Shown: piece by piece, positions 9,401 through 18,185 of the stretch
How positions within the stretch are numbered: position 1 is the first letter of the stretch
Layout: every line of letters starts with the position of its first letter
Translations under genes and position numbers: made by a program
The notes under the pieces: generated by a model
Database searches by the model: none
Seen by the model: only the letters and a program-made list of their open reading frames with translations
What the model was told of the DNA's origin: nothing
Assembly (NCBI GenBank): GCA_963931085.1
Contig: OZ006973.1
Location: 372,001-436,000, forward strand
Reading direction: 5' to 3'
Length of the DNA stretch: 64,000 nucleotides
From: UMGS1994 sp944386155
GTDB taxonomy: Bacteria; Bacillota; Clostridia; TANB77; CAG-508

Positions 9401-10744
9401 ATGTTAAATAAAGTATTAATTGCAAATAGAGGAGAGATTGCAGTAAGAATAATAAGAGCATGCAGAGAAATGAATATTAAAACTGTTGCTATATATTCTG
9501 ATATAGATAAAGATAGTCTTCATACAAAGCTTGCAGATGAAGCTATTTGCGTTGGAAGTGCTGCTCCTTCTAAAAGTTATTTAAATGTAAAAAATATACT
9601 TGAAGCTGCAAATGTAACAGGAGCAGATGGTATTCATCCTGGATTTGGGTTTCTTTCTGAGAATGCTAAATTTGCAAAAATGTGTACAGAAAGTAATATT
9701 AAATTTATAGGGCCTTCTGCAGAAGTTATTAATCTAATGGGAAATAAAACAAATGCTAAACAACTAATGAAAGATGCAGGAGTTCCAACAGTTCCAGGAT
9801 CAGATGGAAAGTTAAATAGTTTAGAAGAAGCTAAGAAGATTGCAAAAAAAGTTGGTTATCCAGTAATGCTTAAAGCCTCAAGTGGTGGTGGAGGAAAAGG
9901 AATAAGACTATGCAATAATGAAGAAGAACTTATAAATTATTATGATATTGTAAAACAAGAAGCAAAGGTATCTTTTAATGATGATGAATTATATCTTGAA
10001 AAATGCATAGTAAATCCAAGACATGTTGAGATACAAATATTAGCTGATGAATATGGAAATTGTATTCACTTAGGAGAAAGAGATTGTTCTCTTCAAAGAA
10101 ATAATCAAAAAGTTTTAGAAGAGAGTCCATCAACAGTATTAGATAATAATTTAAGAAAAAAGATGGGAGAGGCTGCAATAAAAGCTGTTAAAGCAGCAAA
10201 ATATTCAAATGCAGGAACAATAGAGTTTTTAGTAGATAAAGATAAAAACTTTTATTTCATGGAAATGAATACAAGAATACAAGTTGAACATCCAGTAACA
10301 GAATGGGTTACAGGAGTAGATATAGTTAAAGAACAATTAAAAATTGCTTCTGGAGAAAAACTATCATTTAAACAAGAGGATATTACTTTTTCAGGACATA
10401 GTATAGAATGTAGAATAAATGCAGAAAATCCATACAAAAACTTTAGACCTTCACCAGGAGAAATTAAAGAATTAAATCTTCCTGGAGGGAATGGAGTAAG
10501 AATTGATACTGCAGTATATACAGGATACAAGATTCCTCCTGTATATGATTCAATGATTGCAAAATTAATAGTTCATGGAAAAGATAGAGAAGAAGCAATA
10601 TCAAAAATGAAAAGAGCATTAGATGAATGTGTTATTGATGGAATTGATACAAATATAGATTTTCTATATAAAATATTAGAAAATAACAATTTTCGATCAG
10701 GAAATTTTGATACTTCATTTATAAAAAAAGAATTTAATATGTAA
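9401..10744 (+). CDS. accC: Acetyl-CoA carboxylase biotin carboxylase subunit
   Basis: 447 residues, the usual length. Carboxylates the biotin on AccB using ATP and bicarbonate. The N-terminal pre-ATP-grasp domain starts NKVLIANRGEIAVRI; the ATP-grasp glycine loop KASSGGGGKGIR is near residues 156-167; FMEMNTRIQVEHPVTE and the C-terminal domain (ECRINAENP) are all present. It starts after AAGGAG, 17 bases from fabZ. Confidence 0.96.
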   Translation: MLNKVLIANRGEIAVRIIRACREMNIKTVAIYSDIDKDSLHTKLADEAICVGSAAPSKSYLNVKNILEAANVTGADGIHPGFGFLSENAKFAKMCTESNIKFIGPSAEVINLMGNKTNAKQLMKDAGVPTVPGSDGKLNSLEEAKKIAKKVGYPVMLKASSGGGGKGIRLCNNEEELINYYDIVKQEAKVSFNDDELYLEKCIVNPRHVEIQILADEYGNCIHLGERDCSLQRNNQKVLEESPSTVLDNNLRKKMGEAAIKAVKAAKYSNAGTIEFLVDKDKNFYFMEMNTRIQVEHPVTEWVTGVDIVKEQLKIASGEKLSFKQEDITFSGHSIECRINAENPYKNFRPSPGEIKELNLPGGNGVRIDTAVYTGYKIPPVYDSMIAKLIVHGKDREEAISKMKRALDECVIDGIDTNIDFLYKILENNNFRSGNFDTSFIKKEFNM

Positions 10745-10783
10745 TATAGAATTTTAAATTTATAAACTTTAAAAGGAGATATT

Positions 10784-11620
10784 ATGGTTGTAGATAAATT
10801 AAAGAAAAGAAGTTCAGATAATTCTTCTACTATAAGTAAAGTTGATATCCCTGTTGGAAAATGGGTAAAGTGTGATGTTTGTGGAGAAATCATATACAAA
10901 GATATTCTTCACGAAAATTACAGTGTGTGCCCAGAATGTGGAAAACATTTTCGTATTTCTGCAAGAAGAAGGATAAAACAAATAGTTGATGAAAATTCAT
11001 TTGAACCTTTTAAATTAGATATTAAAACTTCAAATCCTTTAAACATGGATGAATATATTAAAAAGCTAGATGCTTTAAAAGAAAAGACGGGAATAGATGA
11101 AGCTGTATTATGCGGAATAGGAAAAATTGAAGGCAAAAGAGCAGTTATTTGCATAATGGATGGAAACTTTTTTATGGGAAGTATGGGTAGTGTTGTTGGA
11201 GAAAAGATAACATATTCCATAGAAAAGGCTATTGAGGAAAAGCTACCTATAATTATATTTTGTGTATCAGGCGGTGCTAGAATGCAAGAAGGTATTATTT
11301 CTTTAATGCAAATGGCAAAGACTACATCAGCTCTTGCTAAATTAAATGAAGCAGGTCTTTTATATATTTCTGTTTTAACAGATCCTACTTATGGAGGAGT
11401 TACAGCATCATTTGCAACAGTAGCAGATATAATTTTAGCTGAACCTAAAGCTATGATAGGATTTGCAGGCCCAAGAGTTATTAAACAGACTATAGGTCAA
11501 GAACTTCCAGAAGGATTCCAAACATCAGAGTTTTTATTAGAACATGGTTTTATAGATAAGATAGTGAATCGTAAAGATATGAAAAATGTTTTATCTAAAC
11601 TACTAGAATATCATAGCTAA
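10784..11620 (+). CDS. accD: Acetyl-CoA carboxylase carboxyltransferase subunit beta
   Basis: 278 residues. The N-terminal zinc ribbon has C30, C33, C49 and C52 (CDVCGE and CPECGK), followed by the crotonase-type carboxyltransferase core (VSGGARMQEG, GGVTASFAT, GPRVIKQT). It pairs with AccA, encoded 12 bases downstream, to transfer CO2 from biotin to acetyl-CoA. A 39-base gap follows accC, with AAAAGGAGA before the start. Confidence 0.96.
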   Translation: MVVDKLKKRSSDNSSTISKVDIPVGKWVKCDVCGEIIYKDILHENYSVCPECGKHFRISARRRIKQIVDENSFEPFKLDIKTSNPLNMDEYIKKLDALKEKTGIDEAVLCGIGKIEGKRAVICIMDGNFFMGSMGSVVGEKITYSIEKAIEEKLPIIIFCVSGGARMQEGIISLMQMAKTTSALAKLNEAGLLYISVLTDPTYGGVTASFATVADIILAEPKAMIGFAGPRVIKQTIGQELPEGFQTSEFLLEHGFIDKIVNRKDMKNVLSKLLEYHS

Positions 11621-11632
11621 GGAGGTTTTTAA

Positions 11633-12583
11633 ATGTCAAACTTAGAAAATATAAACAAAGAAATAGAAGGTTTAGAAAAAAATTTAGAAGACTTAAAAAA
11701 CATTGCAAATAGTGATCAGTTAAATATAGAAGACGTAAATGAAATTCAAGATAAGATTAATAATTTGAAAAAGCAAGCTTATTCTAAAATGACACCATGG
11801 GATAAAGTTAATCTTGCAAGAAACCCTCAAAGACCAACTGCACTTGATTATATAGAAAGAATTTTTGATGAATTTATTGAACTTCACGGAGATAGACTTT
11901 CAAAAGATGATAAAGCAACGGTTTGTGGATTAGCTAAAATCGGTAATCAAAAATTTACAATAGTTGCTCAACAAAAAGGTAGAAACACAAAAGAAAATAT
12001 TGAAAGAAATTTTGGAATGCCTAATCCTGAAAGTTATAGAAAAGGTATTAGAATTATGAAGCAAGCAGAAAAATTTAATAGACCAATTATTACTTTTGTC
12101 GATACAAAAGGAGCATATCCAGGAATCGAAGCAGAAGAAAGAGGTCAAGGAGAGGCAATAGCTAGAAGTATGCTTGAGATGTGCAGGTTAAAAGTTCCAA
12201 TTATAGTTATTGTAATTGGAGAAGGATCAAGCGGAGGAGCTTTAGCTATAAGTGTTGGAGATAAAATATTAATGCTTGAAAATGCTGTATATTCTATACT
12301 TTCACCAGAAGGCTATGCAAGTATTCTTTGGAAAGATGGAACAAAAGCAAAAGAAGCTGCAGAAGTCATGAAACTTACAGCAGAAGACTTATATAATTTT
12401 GATATTGTAGATTCTATTATAAAAGAACCAGTAGGTGGAGCAAGCAAAGATATTGATCAAGTTTCTGAAAGTATAAAAAATGAAATATTAAAACAACTAA
12501 AAGAGTTAAAGAAATTAAATGAAAATGATTTAGTAGAAAAAAGATATCAAAAATTTAGAAAAATAGGTGAATATATAAAATAA
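11633..12583 (+). CDS. accA: Acetyl-CoA carboxylase carboxyltransferase subunit alpha
   Basis: 316 residues. The N-terminal helical hairpin is followed by PWDKVNLARNPQRPTALDYI, the classic AccA stretch, then FVDTKGAYPGIEAEERGQGEAIA and EGSSGGALA. AAGGAGG precedes the start and the gene is 12 bases from accD, in line with equal amounts of the two partners. The last about 30 residues are lysine-rich. Confidence 0.96.
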   Translation: MSNLENINKEIEGLEKNLEDLKNIANSDQLNIEDVNEIQDKINNLKKQAYSKMTPWDKVNLARNPQRPTALDYIERIFDEFIELHGDRLSKDDKATVCGLAKIGNQKFTIVAQQKGRNTKENIERNFGMPNPESYRKGIRIMKQAEKFNRPIITFVDTKGAYPGIEAEERGQGEAIARSMLEMCRLKVPIIVIVIGEGSSGGALAISVGDKILMLENAVYSILSPEGYASILWKDGTKAKEAAEVMKLTAEDLYNFDIVDSIIKEPVGGASKDIDQVSESIKNEILKQLKELKKLNENDLVEKRYQKFRKIGEYIK

Positions 12584-12601
12584 AAAAGGGGAGTTTAGAT
12601 T

Positions 12602-13369
12602 ATGTTAAAAGAAAAAACAGTACTAATTATGGGAATTAGAAACAAATGGAGTATAGCTTATGGTGCTGCTCAAGCTGCATATGAAAATGGAGCTAAATTA
12701 ATATTTACTTTTATGGGAGAAGAAAACAGAGAGAAAATAGAAGAATTAATATCTGAATTTGAAGGATCTAAAGCTTACACATGTGATGCATCAAAGGATG
12801 AGGAATTAGTTGAATTATTTACAAAAATAAAAGCTGAATACGGAAAAATAAATGGTATATTACATAGTATTGCACATGCAAATACACAAGATTTAAGAAA
12901 TGATTTTATAAATACTTCAAAAGAAGGATTTGCACATGCAAATGATGTAAGTGCATATTCATTAGTTGCAACATGTAGAATTGCAAAAGAATTAGATGTA
13001 CTTGCTGATGATGCAAGTATAGTAGCATTAACTTATTATGGATCTACTAAAGTATTAGAAGGATATAATGTAATGGGCGTTGCAAAAGCTGCACTTGAAT
13101 GTAGCATTAGATATTTAGCATCTAACTTAGGACCAGAAGGAATAAGAGTAAATGCAATATCTGCAGGTCCTATTAAAACATTATCTGCAAAAGGAATAAA
13201 AGATTTTAATTCAATTCTAGATGTAGTTGAAGAAAAAGCACCTCTTAGAAGAAATGTTACAACAAAAGAAGTTGGAAATGCAGTTACATTTATGCTAAGT
13301 GATATGTCAAGAGCAATCACAGGTCAAGTAGTTTATGCTGACAGTGGATATAGCATAATGGGAATCTAA
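12602..13369 (+). CDS. fabI: Enoyl-ACP reductase (NADH), FabI type
   Basis: 255-residue short-chain-dehydrogenase-type enoyl reductase performing the last step of each elongation cycle. GIRNKWSIAYGAA (11-23) is the FabI nucleotide motif, and Y155 and K162 form the Y-x6-K catalytic pair in GYNVMGVAKAALE. Y145-Y146 sit in the position of the first tyrosine of the family. ISAGPIKTLSAKGI is also typical. Presence of FabI next to a FabK-superfamily gene means this organism may have two enoyl reductases. It lies 18 bases after accA. Confidence 0.93.
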   Translation: MLKEKTVLIMGIRNKWSIAYGAAQAAYENGAKLIFTFMGEENREKIEELISEFEGSKAYTCDASKDEELVELFTKIKAEYGKINGILHSIAHANTQDLRNDFINTSKEGFAHANDVSAYSLVATCRIAKELDVLADDASIVALTYYGSTKVLEGYNVMGVAKAALECSIRYLASNLGPEGIRVNAISAGPIKTLSAKGIKDFNSILDVVEEKAPLRRNVTTKEVGNAVTFMLSDMSRAITGQVVYADSGYSIMGI

Positions 13370-13455
13370 AATTTTATAGTGAGACGAGATACTTTAAATA
13401 TATTAGTTATTAATTAAGTTAATTTAAAATATTAATATCTCAAGAAAGGAATATT

Positions 13456-14523
13456 ATGAAATTACCAGAATTAAGAATAGGGGATTTAGTTGCTAAGATT
13501 CCAATTATCCAAGGCGGTATGGGAGTTGGGGTTTCAAGATCAAAACTTGCAGGAGCAGTTGCTAAAGAAGGTGGTATTGGAATAATATCTACAGCTCAGA
13601 TTGGGTTTGATGAGCCAGATTTTGAAACTAATACTAAAGAAGCCAATTTAAGGAGTTTAGAAAAACACATTAAAGAAGCTAAAAAGATTAGTAATAATGG
13701 AATTATAGGAATAAATATAATGAGTGTTACTAATTTTTATAAAGAAAATGTAAAAAAAGCTATTGAATGTGGTATAGATTTAATAATATCAGGGGCAGGA
13801 CTTCCAAAAGAGCTTCCTAAACTTGTAGAAGGCACTAAAGTTAAAATTGCACCGATTATATCTTCTGCAAGAGGCGCAGGACTTATGATAAAATTATGGG
13901 CAAAACATAATCATGTACCTGATATGATAGTTGTAGAAGGTCCTGAAGCAGGTGGACATTTAGGATTTTCTATGGAAGAATTAAAAGAGAAAAAATCTAT
14001 ATTTGACATTGCAAAAGAAGTTGTAGAAAAAGTAAAAGAATTTGAACAGCAATTTCACAAAAAGATACCAGTAGTTGTAGCAGGAGGAATATTTAATGGA
14101 AAAGATATTGCAAAATGCTTAAAATTAGGAGCTTCTGGAGTTCAAATAGCAAGTAGATTTGTTGCAACAGAAGAATGTGATGCAGATATTAAATTTAAAG
14201 AAGCATATGTAAATGCAAAAGAAGAAGATATTCAAATAGTAAAAAGTCCTGTTGGAATGCCAGGTAGAGCAATAAGAAATGAGTTTATTGAAAAAGTTGA
14301 AAAAGAGCCAATAAAACCAGAAAAATGTTTAGGATGTATTAAAACTTGTAATCCAACTACAACTCCTTATTGTATAACAAAAGCTTTAATTAATTCTGTT
14401 ACAGGAAATTTAAAAGAAGGTTTAATATTCTGTGGAAGCAATGTTTCAAGAATTGATAAAATAGTTACAGTAAAAGAATTAATAAAAGAGTTGGTAACTG
14501 AAGCAGAAATGTGTTATAATTAA
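13456..14523 (+). CDS. FMN-dependent oxidoreductase, nitronate monooxygenase/FabK superfamily
   Basis: 355 residues forming a TIM-barrel flavoprotein: PIIQGGMGVGVS at the N-terminus, VEGPEAGGHLG in the middle (the His of the NMO/FabK family) and the phosphate-binding VVAGGIFNGKDIAKCLKLGA. The C-terminal part carries a cysteine cluster (CLGCIKTCNPTTTPYC, about 292-307) not found in FabK, so an electron-transfer or metal role is possible. Its place after fabI suggests a link to acyl-ACP chemistry, but FabK activity cannot be claimed. An 86-base gap with a GAGATA/TATCTC inverted repeat precedes it. Confidence 0.75.
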   Translation: MKLPELRIGDLVAKIPIIQGGMGVGVSRSKLAGAVAKEGGIGIISTAQIGFDEPDFETNTKEANLRSLEKHIKEAKKISNNGIIGINIMSVTNFYKENVKKAIECGIDLIISGAGLPKELPKLVEGTKVKIAPIISSARGAGLMIKLWAKHNHVPDMIVVEGPEAGGHLGFSMEELKEKKSIFDIAKEVVEKVKEFEQQFHKKIPVVVAGGIFNGKDIAKCLKLGASGVQIASRFVATEECDADIKFKEAYVNAKEEDIQIVKSPVGMPGRAIRNEFIEKVEKEPIKPEKCLGCIKTCNPTTTPYCITKALINSVTGNLKEGLIFCGSNVSRIDKIVTVKELIKELVTEAEMCYN

Positions 14524-14593
14524 AAAGTAATTTTTTAAAATTGTTTTAAATATTATTACACTAACAAATCAATTAAGGTAAGGATATGGTAAA

Positions 14594-14809
14594 ATGAAAT
14601 CAAATTTATTAAAAGAAGATCTAAGTATACTTAATTTAAATGATGATGTTATGCAAAGACTAGAAGAAAATAACATAATGAAAGTTGAAGATTTATGTTC
14701 AATGACAAAAGCAGATTTGAGAAATATAAATTTCGAACAAAGCGATATTAGTACTATTGAGATAAAGCTTCAATTAAATGGATTAGACATAAAGAAAAAA
14801 AGATATTAA
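14594..14809 (+). CDS. Stand-alone RNA polymerase alpha C-terminal-domain-like protein
   Basis: 71 residues. DLSILNLNDDVMQRLEENNI, then MKVEDLCSMTKADLRNI and the final STIEIKLQLNGLDIKKK, align along their full length with the helix-hairpin-helix alpha-CTD of RpoA. In my manual alignment the key DNA-contact arginine (E. coli R265) becomes Asp and the GKKS loop becomes EQSD, so UP-element binding is probably lost. There is no alpha N-terminal domain. It may be a transcription-factor decoy or adaptor; function unknown. It follows the flavoprotein by 70 bases and ends in a terminator. Confidence 0.65.
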   Translation: MKSNLLKEDLSILNLNDDVMQRLEENNIMKVEDLCSMTKADLRNINFEQSDISTIEIKLQLNGLDIKKKRY

Positions 14810-14819
14810 AAATGAAATT

Positions 14820-14847
14820 AGAGCATGTTTTACATGTTCTTTTTTTA
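14820..14847 (+). terminator. Terminator closing the fatty-acid region
   Basis: Stem AGAGCATG/CATGTTCT with loop TTTTA, one G-U pair, then seven T residues. It closes the long run of co-directional genes from fabH. Confidence 0.8.
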
Positions 14848-14950
14848 TTATTTTAGTGTATAATACAGTAGAGATTAATCATAAAGTAATTCATAATAAT
14901 ATAAAGAAATTAATTTAAATGAAATAAAGTAAAGTAAAAGGAATAAAAAT

Positions 14951-15586
14951 ATGGAAAGAATATATAAATTAATAGAGAATGCAAAAGAAAATAATTTAGA
15001 AGAGATGATTAATATTGCTATTAAAGATGAAATAGATATTGAAAATTGTATTTTTAAAGATCAAAGTAATATTAATATTAATACTGAAAATATTGAGTTT
15101 AAAAAATGTTTATTTCAAAATTGTAAAATATCTGGAAAATTAGAAAAAACTTATTTTACTTTTGTTATATTTGAAAATTGTGATTTTTCTAATTTTTCTT
15201 TTGAAGAAAGTAATTTTAATAATGTTTATTTTAAAAATTGTAAATTTATAGGATCTAATTTTATAATGACAAGATTAAATCAAATAGAGATTATAGAATC
15301 TAATTTTAAATATTCAAATTTTAGTAATTCAAATATAAAAGAATGTAATATCTCAAATAGTGACTTTAGCAGTTCTGAATTTGAAGAGGTTATATTTAAT
15401 AAATTGGATTTAAAAGAAGTATCTTTTATTAGTACGAGATTTTTTAAAACTAAATTAGGTTTGATAGATTTTAGAGATTGCAATATAGATGGAATATCAG
15501 CAGAGATAAAAGATTTAAAAGATATGATAGTAACTGAATATCAAGCAATGGAACTTTCTAAAATGCTTGGAATTATAATAAAATAA
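14951..15586 (+). CDS. Pentapeptide-repeat protein
   Basis: 211 residues. From about residue 45 to 180 there is a five-residue rhythm with central F, L or I (NCDFSNFSFEESNFNNVYF, FKYSNFSNSNIKECNISNSD), which forms a right-handed beta-helix. A short N-terminal helical part and a C-terminal helix (EYQAMELSKMLGI) cap it. Such proteins can mimic DNA or act as scaffolds, including gyrase-protecting Qnr types, but this protein shows no Qnr-specific feature. A weak AAAAGGA site precedes the ATG. It is monocistronic as far as can be seen. Confidence 0.85.
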   Translation: MERIYKLIENAKENNLEEMINIAIKDEIDIENCIFKDQSNININTENIEFKKCLFQNCKISGKLEKTYFTFVIFENCDFSNFSFEESNFNNVYFKNCKFIGSNFIMTRLNQIEIIESNFKYSNFSNSNIKECNISNSDFSSSEFEEVIFNKLDLKEVSFISTRFFKTKLGLIDFRDCNIDGISAEIKDLKDMIVTEYQAMELSKMLGIIIK

Positions 15587-15684
15587 ATAATTAATAAAGA
15601 AATAATAAAAATTAATTAACAAATTATTGTATTTAAATCATAAAATATATATAATCTATTTAGCAAAACACAAAGGAGATTTTA

Positions 15685-16563
15685 ATGAAGAAAAAGAACT
15701 TGACTATTACAATTATTTCTATAATTGTTCTTATTGTAATAAGTATTAGTATATATATGCCAGTTACATATGCAGAAACAACAATGAAAGAAAAAGCAGA
15801 GACTAATATAAGAGTTCCTGCAATTACAGAAGGAAAAGAAGAAGCTTCTACAGAAGAAAAAGTATCTGACGAAAATAAAACAAAAAAAGAAAATATAGTT
15901 TTACTTCCACAAAAAGGTTATGTTAAAGTAAAATCATCACTTTCATTAAGAAAGACAGCTTCTTCAAATGCAAAAAGCATATTAACATTAAAACCTGGAG
16001 ATGTAGTCACAATACTTTCTTCTAAAAAGACATGGTATGAAGTTAAAACTTCATCTGGAAAAGTTGGATATGTACTTCAAAAATATATAGGAACAAAATC
16101 AAATAAAGAATATAAATTACTAAAAACTTATACTACATATTCAAGTAGCAGTCCAGAAGGAAGAAATTACAATATGAATAGAGCATCAGAAAAAATAGAG
16201 AAGATTACATTAAAGAGTGGAGAAACTTTTAATTGGTTTGATGTTGTTGGTTCTTGTGGTAAAGAGCAAGGATATAAAGTAGCTAATGTTATAATAGATG
16301 GAGAAGTTTTCCCTGGATATGGTGGAGGAGTTTGCCAAGTTGCGACAACTTTATATGGTTGTACAAGAAAATTGAAAATGCAAACTATTGAAAGACATGA
16401 TCATAGTGCAGGAGTTTCTTATTTAAATAGAGATGGATATGAGGCTGCTGTAGCATATGGTGTTAAAAACTTCAAGTTTAAAAATACTACTGATAAAGAT
16501 ATTGTTTTTGATTTCTATGTATCTAGAGGAAGAGTAATAGTAGCAGCTTTTGAAGTTTTATAA
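15685..16563 (+). CDS. Secreted or anchored SH3b-VanW domain protein
   Basis: 292 residues. A hydrophobic segment at about 6-27 serves as a signal anchor (cleavage possible after TYA). A charged linker follows, then a bacterial SH3 domain (about 74-125, SLSLRKTASSNAKSILTLKP) and a VanW domain with its hallmark FPGYGGGVCQVATTLY and HDHSAGVSYL. VanW proteins are associated with cell-wall or glycopeptide-resistance loci, but the biochemical role is unknown. AAAGGAG lies before the ATG. A long AT hairpin follows. Confidence 0.85.
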   Translation: MKKKNLTITIISIIVLIVISISIYMPVTYAETTMKEKAETNIRVPAITEGKEEASTEEKVSDENKTKKENIVLLPQKGYVKVKSSLSLRKTASSNAKSILTLKPGDVVTILSSKKTWYEVKTSSGKVGYVLQKYIGTKSNKEYKLLKTYTTYSSSSPEGRNYNMNRASEKIEKITLKSGETFNWFDVVGSCGKEQGYKVANVIIDGEVFPGYGGGVCQVATTLYGCTRKLKMQTIERHDHSAGVSYLNRDGYEAAVAYGVKNFKFKNTTDKDIVFDFYVSRGRVIVAAFEVL

Positions 16564-16630
16564 AAGCTAACTTAAAAACTAAAAAATAAAAAAGTTTAAT
16601 TTAAAAATAAAAAGAAAAATAAGAAAGTAG

Positions 16631-16687
16631 ATTCTAAAAGTTATTAAATATTAATTAAAATAATATTAATACTTTTAGAATTTTTTT
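16631..16687 (+). terminator. Terminator after the VanW gene
   Basis: Outer stem ATTCTAAAAGT/ACTTTTAGAAT with further weak AT pairing inside, then seven Ts. Confidence 0.65.
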
Positions 16688-16795
16688 ATTTACTAATCAT
16701 TTTTTTATTTTACAATTAATTTTTGTATTTACTTTAAAACAATAAGAAAGTATAATAATAAAGGACTTAAAATATATTTTCAGGAGGAAAAGTAT

Positions 16796-17359
16796 TTGGA
16801 TAATCTTGAATTAATAGAAAAAGAACAAACTAATAGATGTAAATTTAGATTAGTTAAAGATACTGATGAAAAAGATATTTTTGAGATATTAAGTGATGAA
16901 GATGTTATTACAAATTTAAATATGGATATTCATAAATCTATAAAAGATACTAGAATGTTGATAGAAGATTATAAAAAAGAGTTTAAGAATGGTAATAAAC
17001 TTCCTTTAGCTATAATATCTAAAGATAATGATGATTTTATTGGAGTGTTTTTAATTAAACTTGATTTGTATAATGAAGATGCATTCGAGTGTACTGTATA
17101 TTTAAAGAAAAAGTTTTGGAATAAAGGAATATATTCTGAAATACTTCCTTCTATGATTAAATTTGCATTTGAAATAATACATACTAAGAATTTTAGGGGG
17201 TATGTAATGGAGAAAAATAAACCATCTTCTAAAGGTTTAGAAAAAAACGGATTTGAGCTAGAAAAAATATTTAATGTCCCTGGAATAGATGAAAAAATTT
17301 ATAGTTATTTAATGACTCTAGAAATGTACAAAAGCTATAGAAAAATAAAGGTTAATTAG
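16796..17359 (+). CDS. GNAT family N-acetyltransferase
   Basis: 187 residues, using a TTG start at 16796 supported by AGGAGG at 16782-16787; no in-frame ATG is better placed. The N-terminal FRLVKDTDEKDIFEILSDEDV and the middle FIGVFLIKLD, ECTVYLKKKFWNKGIYSEIL and NKPSSKGLEKNGFELEK segments follow the RimJ/RimL-like acetyltransferase pattern (acetyl-CoA binding around FWNKGIYSE). The substrate cannot be inferred. Confidence 0.75.
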   Translation: MDNLELIEKEQTNRCKFRLVKDTDEKDIFEILSDEDVITNLNMDIHKSIKDTRMLIEDYKKEFKNGNKLPLAIISKDNDDFIGVFLIKLDLYNEDAFECTVYLKKKFWNKGIYSEILPSMIKFAFEIIHTKNFRGYVMEKNKPSSKGLEKNGFELEKIFNVPGIDEKIYSYLMTLEMYKSYRKIKVN

Positions 17360-17388
17360 TTGAATAGGTAAAAAAAGTGTGATACAAT
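17360..17388 (+). promoter_or_regulatory. Sigma-A-type promoter of the NifU-like/GGGtGRT pair
   Basis: TTGAAT (17360-17365), 17-base spacer, TACAAT (17383-17388). The -35 overlaps the end of the GNAT gene. Confidence 0.7.
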
Positions 17389-17424
17389 ACACACGTAAAA
17401 ATATAATAAATATAGGAGGTAAAT

Positions 17425-18117
17425 ATGATTTATTCACAAGAAGTAGAAAATATGTGCAAAGTAGCAAAAGGAGCAAATCACGGACCAGCACCAATTCCAG
17501 AAGAAGGAAAGTGGGTAAAATCAAAAGAAATAAGAGATATTTCAGGATTAACACATGGTATCGGATGGTGTGCACCTCAACAAGGAGCATGTAAATTAAC
17601 ATTAAACGTAAAAGAAGGTGTTATACAAGAAGCATTAGTAGAAACTATTGGATGTTCTGGAATGACACACTCAGCAGCTATGGCTGGTGAAATTTTAGTA
17701 GGAAAAACAATATTAGAAGCATTAAATACTGACTTAGTTTGTGATGCTATTAATACTGCTATGAGAGAATTATTTTTACAAATCGTTTATGGTAGAACAC
17801 AATCAGCTTTTTCTGAAGGTGGTTTAACTATAGGAGCAGGACTAGAAGATTTAGGAAAAGGACATAGAAGCCAAGTTGGAACAATTTATTCAACTAACTT
17901 AAAAGGACCTAGATATCTAGAACTTGCAGAAGGATATATTACAGAAATCGGATTAGATAAAAATGATGAAATTATAGGATATAAATTTGTTAACTTAGGA
18001 AAAATGATGGAAAACATCAAAAAAGGAATTGAACCTATGGAAGCAATAGAAAAAGCTTCAGGAAAATATGGAAGATTTGATGAAGCTGTTAAGAAAATAG
18101 ATCCAAGACAAGAATAG
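17425..18117 (+). CDS. NifU-like iron-sulfur cluster assembly scaffold
   Basis: 230 residues. The fold and cysteines resemble SufU/NifU-type scaffolds: C49 and C56 (GWCAPQQGAC) and C77 in IGCSGMTHSAAMAGEI. It is longer than SufU, with a C-terminal extension (YKFVNLGKMMENIKKG). In Clostridia this gene is found next to the GGGtGRT gene, as here, 68 bases downstream. Strong TAGGAGG precedes ATG 17425. A role in Fe-S assembly is inferred from the family, not shown. The coding sequence is slightly GC-richer and well adapted, suggesting strong expression. Confidence 0.8.
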   Translation: MIYSQEVENMCKVAKGANHGPAPIPEEGKWVKSKEIRDISGLTHGIGWCAPQQGACKLTLNVKEGVIQEALVETIGCSGMTHSAAMAGEILVGKTILEALNTDLVCDAINTAMRELFLQIVYGRTQSAFSEGGLTIGAGLEDLGKGHRSQVGTIYSTNLKGPRYLELAEGYITEIGLDKNDEIIGYKFVNLGKMMENIKKGIEPMEAIEKASGKYGRFDEAVKKIDPRQE

Positions 18118-18185
18118 TATAAATAGAAATTTAGGCAAAAAGATACTAATTAATTAGTAATCGAAAATTTTAAGGAGGTAAACAA

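Noticed and set aside
13456..14523. Naming the flavoprotein fabK
   Set aside because: The fold fits, but the length and C-terminal cysteine cluster are unlike FabK and a complete FabI is adjacent.
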